Of a stretch of DNA of 64,000 nucleotides, positions 57,570 to 64,000 are shown piece after piece. The translations under genes and the position numbers were made by a program. Origin of the DNA: Streptomyces sp. 2131.1. GTDB lineage: Bacteria; Actinomycetota; Actinomycetes; Streptomycetales; Streptomycetaceae. The notes beneath the pieces are model-generated. The model worked only from the letters and a program-made list of their open reading frames with translations. It was not told the origin of the DNA and did no database searches. The first letter of the stretch is position 1, and every line of letters begins with the position of its first letter. The stretch is from positions 310,001 to 374,000 of the forward strand of contig NZ_FNSY01000001.1 in NCBI RefSeq assembly GCF_900105515.1, given 5' to 3'.

Positions 57570-58795
57570 CCGATGTTGACGACGCGTGCCCACTCGGGCG
57601 GCGCGTCCGGCACATAATCGGGGTTCTCCTCGTCCCACGACCCCCTGTACGGCCGGTCGAACAGGCCCACCACGGTCCGGCACTCCGGCCGGTCCGAGGG
57701 CCACGGCGTCTGCCCGTCGGTGAGCGCCACGACGACATCGGGCCCGGGGGACGAACGCAGGGCCCTGGCGAAGCCCGTACGCAGATCCGTTCCACCGCCG
57801 CCCACCAGCGGGATCCCCTCCGCGCGGCACAGCGGATGCACGACCCGGGCGGCCGCGTCGCAGGACAGGACCGTGACCAGGTCCCGGCTCCCGCCTACGG
57901 CCCGGGCGATCGCGGCCACTTCCAGCAGCGCGCTGCCCAGCTCCGCGTCGCTGACCGAGCCCGAGGTGTCGATGACCACGGACACGCGCGGTGGCCTGCG
58001 CCGCAGGCTCGGCAGGACGACCCCGGGCAGCCCGGCCGACCGGCGCGACGGGCGTCCGTAGGAGTAGTCGTCACCCGCGCCGGGGCCCGAGACCGCCGAC
58101 CGGACGGCGGCACCCAGAAGGTCGCGCCATGCCTGGGGCGGGTGGAACGCCTCCTCGGCCCACCGCTTCCACGCCCTCGACGCGTGGCCCGGGCGGCCGG
58201 TGATGCCCTGCGCCACCCGGAAGCGCACGGCGTCGCGTTCCTGCTCGTTGAGCCCGTGCGCCCCGTCGGGTCCGAGGTCCCACTCCCGGTCGAGGCCGTC
58301 GGAGCCGCTGCCGCAGTCCAGCCAGGCGAACTCCGCCGTGTGGGGCGCCAGCCGGAAGTGGCCCAGGTACTCCTCCATCAACTGCCCCTCGGGCAGCCCC
58401 ATGGGCTCGGGCAGCACCACCGCGTCGGGGGCGACCAGCCCGTCCCCGTACACGTCGTCGTTGATCTCGCAGTCGGCCGCGATGTTCATGCGCAGGCGCT
58501 CGGCCGAACCGGTCAGCCCGTGCTCACGCGCGTACCGGTCGCTGCGTCCGTGGTGGTCGCGCAGCAGATGCGACACCTCGTGCACCCATGCCCCGGCGAG
58601 TTCCTCCACCGGGGTCCGGTCGACGAACCACGGCGACACGTAGCACCGCCAGTGCCGGTCGACGGCCATCGTCGGGACGCGCCGCGACTCGACCACGTGC
58701 AGGGCGAACAGCGCCGTCGCCAGGTACGGGCGGGCCCTGACGGCCTGCAACCGGGCGGTGAAGAGCCGGTCGAGGTCCAGCTCGCCCCCGCTCAC
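57566..58795 (-). CDS. VWA-like / putative metallopeptidase protein (DUF2201 type)
   Basis: 409 aa from GTG 58795, overlapping the AAA stop (GTGA). N-terminal half (about 20-180) has HEVSHLL, the HExxH zinc motif of the DUF2201 N-terminal metallopeptidase-like domain, with ADCEINDDVYGDGL. C-terminal VWA-like domain (about 265-405): VSVVIDTSGSVSDAELGSALLEVAAI (MIDAS DxSxS) and VVALTDGQTPWPSDRPEC. Paired with a MoxR AAA ATPase, such proteins are thought to remodel or mature a partner complex. Whether the HExxH site is an active protease is unknown. Confidence 0.85.
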   Translation of the reverse strand: MSGGELDLDRLFTARLQAVRARPYLATALFALHVVESRRVPTMAVDRHWRCYVSPWFVDRTPVEELAGAWVHEVSHLLRDHHGRSDRYAREHGLTGSAERLRMNIAADCEINDDVYGDGLVAPDAVVLPEPMGLPEGQLMEEYLGHFRLAPHTAEFAWLDCGSGSDGLDREWDLGPDGAHGLNEQERDAVRFRVAQGITGRPGHASRAWKRWAEEAFHPPQAWRDLLGAAVRSAVSGPGAGDDYSYGRPSRRSAGLPGVVLPSLRRRPPRVSVVIDTSGSVSDAELGSALLEVAAIARAVGGSRDLVTVLSCDAAARVVHPLCRAEGIPLVGGGGTDLRTGFARALRSSPGPDVVVALTDGQTPWPSDRPECRTVVGLFDRPYRGSWDEENPDYVPDAPPEWARVVNIG

Positions 58796-60054
58796 CGGCC
58801 GCCCTTCGTCGCCGCCGTGGCGCGCGCCGCCGCTTGTTCGGCGCGCCGTGAGAGCGACACGACGCCCGCCAGCGCCTCGATCGACGCGGGCACGTCCCAC
58901 TCCTCCCGCCTGAGCGTGGCGAGGGTGGTCGCGGGTACGACGACCAGGTCCGGGGCTCCCGTCTCCACCGCGCGCACCAGCAGCGACCACGCCGCGTCCC
59001 AGCGTGCCCGGTCCGGGCGTTTGCGTACCGCGGCCACCACTCCGTCGAGCACCGCCTGCCGCAGGTCTCCCCGCTCGGGCAGCACGGCGCTCGCCGGATC
59101 GGCGAGGAGCGCTTCGGGGTCCGGGAGGTCCATCCGGTCGACGGCCGCCAGCAGTTCGAGCCCCGGCCCGTCTCCCACGGTGCCTCGGACCAGCAGGGAG
59201 AGCACCTCACGGGAGACGCCGGCCGCGGTCGCGAAGGCGATCAGGGTCAGGGTCATGTCCCAGCTGCGGGGCGACGGCCATGCACCGCCCCTGCGGGCCT
59301 CGCCGCTGGGCAGCCGGTGGACGAGCGCGGGCCGTGCCGCGAGCAGTCCGCACACCGCGCGGCGGGCGAAGCCGACGGACTCGGCGAGCCGTTCGGGCCG
59401 CAGCCGGGGCAGGGTCGCCCGGGGCCATGTCCCGCCGAGTCCGCGCACCACGACGTCCTGGTCGTGGGCCCACTGGAGGTGGACGAACCGGTTGGCCAGC
59501 GGCGGGCTCAGCTCCCATCCGTCGGCGGCCGACGACCGGGGGTTGGCCGCGGCCACGATGCGTATGCCGGGCGGGAGTCGGAGCGCCCCGACACGTCGTT
59601 CGAGTACGAGACGGAGCAGGGCGGCCTGCACGGCGGGCGGGGCCGTGGAGAGTTCGTCGAGGAACAGCAGACCACGCCCCGCACGGACCAGGCGCACGGC
59701 CCAGTCCGGCGGCGCCATCGGTACGCCCTGTTCGGCCGGGTCGTCCCCGACGACGGGCAGGCCGGAGAAGTCCGACGGCTCGTGCACGCTCGCGATCACC
59801 GTGGTGAGGGGCAGGTCGAGGTCGTCGGCGAGCTGGGTCAGGGCCGCGGTCTTGCCGATGCCGGGCTCACCCCACAGGAGGACGGGCAGGTCGGCCGCGA
59901 CGGCCAGCGTCAGGGCCTCCAGCTGGGTGTCGGGGCGCGCTTCGGTCGTCGTGTCACGCAGCAGGGCGGTGAGCGTCCCGGCGATGTCGAGCTGGGAGGC
60001 CGGGGTCGGGTGGTCCGGGCGGTGTGCCGGGGCGGAGGGCGTGCGTACGGGCAT
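58792..60054 (-). CDS. MoxR-type AAA ATPase
   Basis: 420 aa. Walker A LLWGEPGIGKTAALTQL, Walker B GLLFLDELSTAPPAVQAALL, sensor region IRIVAAANPRSSAADGWELSPPLANRF. The C-terminal helical lid (about 265-420) is longer than in minimal MoxR proteins and ends in SRRAEQAAARATAATKGGR. A chaperone-like motor that acts with the VWA protein encoded next. The unknown 466-aa gene lies 88 bp upstream. Confidence 0.9.
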   Translation of the reverse strand: MPVRTPSAPAHRPDHPTPASQLDIAGTLTALLRDTTTEARPDTQLEALTLAVAADLPVLLWGEPGIGKTAALTQLADDLDLPLTTVIASVHEPSDFSGLPVVGDDPAEQGVPMAPPDWAVRLVRAGRGLLFLDELSTAPPAVQAALLRLVLERRVGALRLPPGIRIVAAANPRSSAADGWELSPPLANRFVHLQWAHDQDVVVRGLGGTWPRATLPRLRPERLAESVGFARRAVCGLLAARPALVHRLPSGEARRGGAWPSPRSWDMTLTLIAFATAAGVSREVLSLLVRGTVGDGPGLELLAAVDRMDLPDPEALLADPASAVLPERGDLRQAVLDGVVAAVRKRPDRARWDAAWSLLVRAVETGAPDLVVVPATTLATLRREEWDVPASIEALAGVVSLSRRAEQAAARATAATKGGR

Positions 60055-60142
60055 GTGTCATCACCTTGTCGTTCGTGGTGGATGCGTGGCGGAGCGAGTG
60101 GTCCCGGTTCGCACCGGATGTGTGCGGGGCGGTACGCACCCG

Positions 60143-61543
60143 TCAGCGGGCCTCCGCCCGGCGGGGGCGCGAGCGGCGGTCGCGGGGGCGCGGAGTGCCG
60201 GTGATCCGGTTGCGGGGGCCGGGTTCGATCAGGTCGGCGCGGTACAGCCCGTAGGTGATCCGGCGCAGCGCCGCCGTCTCCAGTTCGTCCCGTAGGGGAC
60301 CGTCCCGGAGCTGGGCGCCGGGGCCGAGCAGGGCCTCGACGACGGCGAGGGCTCCGGCGATGTCGCCGTGGTCGAGCCGTTCGCGTACCCCGGTGAGGCA
60401 GTCCGGGCGGCGGTGGGCCTCGTCGATGGCGCGCAAACACGGCAGCGGGGTCCCGGTCAGCGCGGCCAGCAGTTCCTCTCGGCGGACCTCGGCGGGGTCG
60501 TGGTCCAGGGCGGACAGCACCCCGCCGGCCTGACCGATCCGGTGCCGGGCGCCCCGGCAGTCCACGAGGCGTGGCTGTCCCGCGCCTCCCGGCTCCGGTG
60601 GCGGTCCGGCCTGCCGGTGCTCCGGGAGCAGCGCGCCCACGACGAGCGGGTGCAGCCGGCCGGGGTCGATCGCGCCCGCCCGCAGGAGCTCCAGATCGGG
60701 CAGCACCCAGGTCGCCGCGTCGGGCAGCACCAAGGGCGTGCGGGCGGCATCCGCGCGGCCCTGTGCGACCCGGAGGACGGGCGGCCCTTGGCCGTACGGA
60801 CGCCCGACCACGTCCAGGTGCAGCCGGTGCCGGCCGCCGAGCCGCACGGTGACCGGTCCGGAGGAACGGCCCTCGGCCTCCAGCAGCAGCTCCGCCTCCG
60901 CCGCCCAGCGGTCGACGGCGCAGCGGCGCCCCGGCGGCACCAGGTCGAGCAGGTCCGGGTCCGCGCGCTCCCCCGGCGCCCGGTCGGCCCCCGCGCGGAC
61001 CCGTAGTTCAGCGGCTCGCCGTGCGTCCCACAGGTGGCGGTGCACGTCCAGGCGGAACCTCCGGCCGGGATAGGGGTGCGGGTGAAGTCGTACGGTCCCG
61101 GGGCCGGTGCCGTCCCAGAGCCCGAGGCTGATCCGCTGACCGGCGTCGGCCCAGGCGGGCGGCGTCCGGGCGACGAGATGCAGCGGGGTACCGGCGGTCC
61201 CGGCCTGCGGTCGGGGGTCGTACCGCGCCAGCGGCACCGTCAGCCCCGGCCGCAGCAGTCCGCGTGGGGCGATCCGGGGCATGTGCCAGCGGAGCAGGTC
61301 CGGTGCCAGGTGGCGGAGGTCGGCGCGTACGCGGGCGGCGAGTTCCCGTCCGTGCGTACGGGCCAGGCTCCGTGGCGCGAAGTCGACGTCGATGCCGGCG
61401 GCCGCGCACGCACCGGCCCAGTCACCGGCGAGACGGCGAGCGGTCGCGGTCTCGATCATGGAGGGCGGCACGGCGAACTCGCGCACGCGCAGCCAGAAGG
61501 ACAGGAAGGGATCTCCGTCGGCGGGATGAGTGGCCATCAGCAC
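60143..61543 (-). CDS. Unknown protein linked to MoxR-VWA pair
   Basis: 466 aa from ATG 61543; a second ATG at 61537 is equally possible. I recognise no family. It opens with a helical region (FLSFWLRVREFAVPPSMIETATARRLAGDWAGACAAAG), then HLAPDLLRWHMPR, followed by a beta-rich stretch of about 120-300 with repeated RLHLVxR/LHLDVVGRPYG strands, and a C-terminal helical part ending in a very basic tail (GTPRPRDRRSRPRRAEAR). No TM segment or signal peptide. Its position and orientation suggest it is the third component, or the substrate, of the AAA-VWA system. Confidence 0.75.
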   Translation of the reverse strand: MLMATHPADGDPFLSFWLRVREFAVPPSMIETATARRLAGDWAGACAAAGIDVDFAPRSLARTHGRELAARVRADLRHLAPDLLRWHMPRIAPRGLLRPGLTVPLARYDPRPQAGTAGTPLHLVARTPPAWADAGQRISLGLWDGTGPGTVRLHPHPYPGRRFRLDVHRHLWDARRAAELRVRAGADRAPGERADPDLLDLVPPGRRCAVDRWAAEAELLLEAEGRSSGPVTVRLGGRHRLHLDVVGRPYGQGPPVLRVAQGRADAARTPLVLPDAATWVLPDLELLRAGAIDPGRLHPLVVGALLPEHRQAGPPPEPGGAGQPRLVDCRGARHRIGQAGGVLSALDHDPAEVRREELLAALTGTPLPCLRAIDEAHRRPDCLTGVRERLDHGDIAGALAVVEALLGPGAQLRDGPLRDELETAALRRITYGLYRADLIEPGPRNRITGTPRPRDRRSRPRRAEAR

Positions 61544-61633
61544 TCACCTTGCGCGGACGGGGCCCCCAATCTTTGGAGGGAGTGAGTCGTCATCGCGGCA
61601 CAGCGTAGCTTCAGGACGCCGGCCACGCAGCCC

Positions 61634-62086
61634 TTATTCGGTCAGGCCCGCCGCCAGAACGGCGCCCAGCTCCCAGCACGCCTCGGTGTCGGCCCTGGAC
61701 GGCTCGCCCGTCACCTTCACGGCCTCCGCCGCGGGGCGCCAGCCGAGTCCGGTCGTGATCGTCTCGATGCCGCGTACGGCACCGGTCACATCGTTGCCGC
61801 CGTGCACGTAGTAGCCGAAGGGCCTGCCCTGCGTCGTGTCGAGGCACGGGTAGTAGATCTGGTCGAAGAAGTGCTTGAGCGCTCCGGACATGTAGCCGAG
61901 GTTCGCCGGGGTACCGAGGAGCAGTCCGTCCGCCGCGAGGACGTCGGAGGCCGTGGCGGCGAGTGCCGCGCGCCGTACGACGCGTACGCCCTCGATCTCG
62001 TCGGTCGTCGCGCCGGCGACGACGGCCTCGAAGAGGGCCTGGCAGTTCGGGGAGGGGGTGTGATGCACGATCAGGAGAGTGGGCAC
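61634..62086 (-). CDS. Flavodoxin-like NAD(P)H-dependent FMN protein
   Basis: 150 aa. Flavodoxin fold without the long loop: N-terminal LLIVHHTPSPNCQALFEAVVAGAT (phosphate-binding loop variant), LLLGTPANLGYMSGALKHFFDQIYYPC, GRPFGYYVHGGNDVTGAVRGIETITTGLGWR. Resembles flavodoxin-family proteins of the WrbA/NAD(P)H-oxidoreductase group and is common in Streptomyces. Cytoplasmic. No obvious operon with the zinc-ribbon gene 61 bp upstream on the same strand. Confidence 0.8.
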   Translation of the reverse strand: MPTLLIVHHTPSPNCQALFEAVVAGATTDEIEGVRVVRRAALAATASDVLAADGLLLGTPANLGYMSGALKHFFDQIYYPCLDTTQGRPFGYYVHGGNDVTGAVRGIETITTGLGWRPAAEAVKVTGEPSRADTEACWELGAVLAAGLTE

Positions 62087-62147
62087 AGCACCGAACCCTG
62101 CCGTGCGCCTCCCCTCGCCGCAAGCCGGGTACGACGCGCGCGGGACG

Positions 62148-63323
62148 TCAGGAGCGGTGGCCGAAGAACTCGACCTCGGCGATCGCCACCCTGCGCTCCT
62201 TCCCCGTGCCGTACGCCGAGTCGACCGTGAGCCGGACGCGGACAGTCTGCGAGCCTCTGACGTCGAAGGTCTGCTGCCCCGCCCGGTCGGCGAGCCGGAT
62301 CGTGCGGGTGCTCCTGGAACCGTCCTTCGCGGTCAGCTCCGCGATGATCCGGGACGGCCGGGCCTGCGTCAGGAACTCGTCGTTGCGGGCCGATGTCCCG
62401 GCGAACACCACCATCTTGCGCATCCCCACCGGCGAGTCGAACGTGCACTCCAGGAACTCCCCCGCACCGTCGCCGGTCTTCTTCGGCGCCCAGTAGCGGT
62501 TGTTGAAGCCGTCGAACGCCGCACCGGCGGCGTGCCCGGATGCCGCGCTGGAGCCGTGGCACGCGGAGGGAGGCATGGATTCCGGCGCGCCCGTCTCCTC
62601 CTTGGCGAGGCCGAGGAGTCCGGACAGGTGCGGCAGCGCGAACCACACGCCGGCCAGGACGAGGAGCAGCGCGAGGGGTACGCCCAGCCGGGGCCCGCGC
62701 CGCCGCCGTCGGGGGCGTGACCCTGCCTCGTGGCCCTTCGCGGGACCCCGCCGGAACAGGCGGCGCCACCAGGGTGGGCGTACGTCGGGCGGCGGGCCCG
62801 GGTCGAGGAGCAGGGCGCACCGGACGCACAGGGTGCGGTCGGGTGCGTTCTCCGCGCCGCAGCCGGGGCACCGCACGGGCGCGGCGGCCCTGCCGGGGGC
62901 GGAGGCCGGCGGCTCGGGCGCCGAGGCGTCGGGTGTCATGGGGGCGGTGTCCGGGCGGTCGCCGGGGCGGCGGGGGGCGGCGCCGGACGGCTGGGCGGGC
63001 GGGGCCGGATCGGGCCGGTCCGGCCCCTGGGGGCGGGACGCGGGGGTGGGCGGGCGCTGCGGGGGGATGCCGGGGAGGGGGTTCGTCGCCGACGCGCCGG
63101 GCGGGGTTGTCCCAGGGCGGCCGGGCGGGGTCGCCACCGGGGCCGCGGGCGGAGCCGGTTCCGGGGGTCCCGGCAGCACCGGTTCCGGATGTGCGGGCTC
63201 CCTCCTCGCGCCTCCGGCCCCCTGTGCGCCGTCCTCGTCACCGTCCCAGGCGAGGAACGCCTCGCACGAGACGCAGAACGCGCGCCCCGGTTCGTTCCTC
63301 GTCCCGCACGCCTCGCAGATCAC
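62148..63323 (-). CDS. Zinc-ribbon, Pro-rich, single-TM protein with C-terminal discoidin-like domain
   Basis: 391 aa from GTG 63323, overlapping the tail-gene stop by GTGA. Zinc ribbon 1 CEACGTRNEPGRAFCVSC (residues 3-20), Pro/Ala-rich linker about 35-170, zinc ribbon 2 CPGCGAENAPDRTLCVRC (about 170-190), basic stretch, one TM helix (LGVPLALLLVLAGVWFALPHL, about 230-250) and a discoidin-like domain about 265-390 (GAAFDGFNNRYWAPKKTG, NADase-type glycan-binding domain in style). Coupled to a phage-tail-like gene, it may anchor or target an injection system at the membrane. Confidence 0.8.
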   Translation of the reverse strand: MICEACGTRNEPGRAFCVSCEAFLAWDGDEDGAQGAGGARREPAHPEPVLPGPPEPAPPAAPVATPPGRPGTTPPGASATNPLPGIPPQRPPTPASRPQGPDRPDPAPPAQPSGAAPRRPGDRPDTAPMTPDASAPEPPASAPGRAAAPVRCPGCGAENAPDRTLCVRCALLLDPGPPPDVRPPWWRRLFRRGPAKGHEAGSRPRRRRRGPRLGVPLALLLVLAGVWFALPHLSGLLGLAKEETGAPESMPPSACHGSSAASGHAAGAAFDGFNNRYWAPKKTGDGAGEFLECTFDSPVGMRKMVVFAGTSARNDEFLTQARPSRIIAELTAKDGSRSTRTIRLADRAGQQTFDVRGSQTVRVRLTVDSAYGTGKERRVAIAEVEFFGHRS

Positions 63324-63886
63324 CGCGCCGCACCCCCCGCGCCCCCGTCCGGAGGCAGGATCTCCAGTGTGAAGCCCACGTGCGCCGGGACCTCGGTGCC
63401 GATGCGTTCCTCCAGGCGGGCCCGGTCGATGGTCCGTCCGGGCTGTTCCCGGACCCGGATCGTCACCCAGGGGCGTGGCGCCCCCGGCAGCGCGGTGAGC
63501 GGGCCCCTGGACCACGCGGTGCCGCCGCTCTCCGTGATCTCGGGTTCGGTGCCGGCCGCCAGGCGTACCGCGTCGGCGAGCCCCGCCGACGTGCCGCGCC
63601 GGGCGTGCCGGGCCACCGCCCCGCGTACCGTCTCGCGGCGCCGCTCGACCGGGCTGTCCTCGGGTGCCTCCACCGCGACCCACTGCGCCAGCCAGGCCAG
63701 GAAGTCGTCCGGGGCGCTGCGCGGGTCCAGGTGGGCGGGGAGGTTGTCGATGGTGAGGAGGACCGGGGCGAGGACGTCGTCGAGCGCCGTGAGGAAGCGC
63801 CGGAGGAAGTCCTGTTCCAGGTAGACGGCCGGGAGTTGGTCGACGAGCGGGTGCGGGGTGGGAAGTCCGGGGACGCCGGTGCGCAT
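63320..63886 (-). CDS. Phage tail protein I-like (contractile injection system) protein
   Basis: 188 aa. Contains LVDQLPAVYLEQDFLRRFLTALDDVLAPVLLTIDNLPAHLDPRSAPDDFLAWLAQWV, the pattern of phage tail protein I / baseplate wedge proteins. The second half, VRGAVARHARRGTSAGLADAVRLAAG, also fits. Such genes belong to extracellular contractile injection systems in Streptomyces. A baseplate-type gene precedes it with only a 4-bp gap, supporting a CIS cluster that extends beyond the window. Confidence 0.8.
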   Translation of the reverse strand: MRTGVPGLPTPHPLVDQLPAVYLEQDFLRRFLTALDDVLAPVLLTIDNLPAHLDPRSAPDDFLAWLAQWVAVEAPEDSPVERRRETVRGAVARHARRGTSAGLADAVRLAAGTEPEITESGGTAWSRGPLTALPGAPRPWVTIRVREQPGRTIDRARLEERIGTEVPAHVGFTLEILPPDGGAGGAAR

Positions 63887-63890
63887 GGTC

Positions 63891-64000
63891 TCAGGCTCCC
63901 CTCACGCGGAGTTGGTGCTCGTAGCTGAAGACCAGCGCGTGCCGGTCGAGCGGGATCTTGGCGGTGGCGTCGGTGCGCTCGCCGGTGAGGGGGTCGGCGC
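63891..64000 (-). CDS. Baseplate-type protein of the injection system, C-terminal fragment
   Basis: Only the last 35 codons are in the window: ADPLTGERTDATAKIPLDRH then ALVFSYEHQLRVRGA and a stop at 63893-63891. The ending resembles the putative baseplate assembly proteins that precede tail protein I in Streptomyces injection-system clusters. The rest lies outside. Confidence 0.55.
   Translation of the reverse strand, partial: ADPLTGERTDATAKIPLDRHALVFSYEHQLRVRGA

Noticed and set aside
1..64000. CRISPR arrays, tRNA/rRNA genes, insertion sequences, integrases or conjugative genes
   Set aside because: No regularly spaced repeats, no cloverleaf or rRNA-like stretches, and no transposase or integrase motifs were seen. 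The only repeats are short tandem or dispersed elements.

Overview
The window is high-GC actinobacterial chromosome, almost certainly Streptomyces or a close relative. Coding density is high, many starts are GTG, and ATGA/GTGA stop-start overlaps are common. The gene families also fit: SpoIIE-type PP2C phosphatases with PAS/GAF sensors, a WhiB protein, ROK and AraC regulators, Tat-type lipoproteins, and the edge of a contractile injection system locus. I see no rRNA, tRNA, insertion sequence, prophage integrase or CRISPR array.

Layout. 0-3.6 kb: partial alpha/beta hydrolase, PadR regulator, NTF2-like protein and a SpoIIE phosphatase. 3.6-14.9 kb (minus strand): a tightly coupled ten-gene operon. 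In order of transcription it encodes an ATP-grasp ligase, a DUF364/Rossmann-like protein, a cysteine-synthase-like PLP enzyme, an enolase-superfamily epimerase, an MFS exporter, a methyltransferase, an oligopeptide/opine/nickel-type binding lipoprotein, two permeases and a double ATPase. Its promoter overlaps a 19-bp Fur/Zur-like inverted repeat. The best reading is a metal-starvation-induced small metallophore system (make, export, re-import) of a kind I do not recognise. 15-35.5 kb: a phosphoribosyltransferase-hydrolase fusion, a TPR/polyprenyl synthase pair, DUF2000/AraC, DinB, a secreted glycosidase with two discoidin domains, WhiB, a second SpoIIE phosphatase, a sugar kinase, a secreted alpha-amylase, TetR/GH3 and a DHA2 exporter.

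35.7-46.6 kb: a sulfur-scavenging island. An arylsulfatase and a Dpp-type ABC importer lie downstream of a short Cys-containing leader peptide that appears to be transcribed leaderless. A ROK regulator and an AtsK-like sulfate-ester dioxygenase follow. 46.7-52 kb: a quinone oxidoreductase/TetR pair, then two ABC-F proteins. The first ABC-F gene is preceded by a 9-codon leader ORF and four complementary segments that can form classical 1:2, 2:3 or 3:4 attenuator pairings. 52-57.6 kb: a molybdenum hydroxylase operon (2Fe-2S, FAD, Mo and XdhC-type maturation subunits) divergent from a TetR regulator, with two near-identical palindromes between them. 57.6-61.5 kb: a MoxR-type AAA ATPase, a VWA/metallopeptidase protein and an unknown protein. 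61.6-64 kb: a flavodoxin-like protein, then a zinc-ribbon/membrane/discoidin protein overlapping phage-tail-like genes, probably the end of an extracellular contractile injection system cluster.

All functional calls rest on reading translated motifs by eye; no searches were run.
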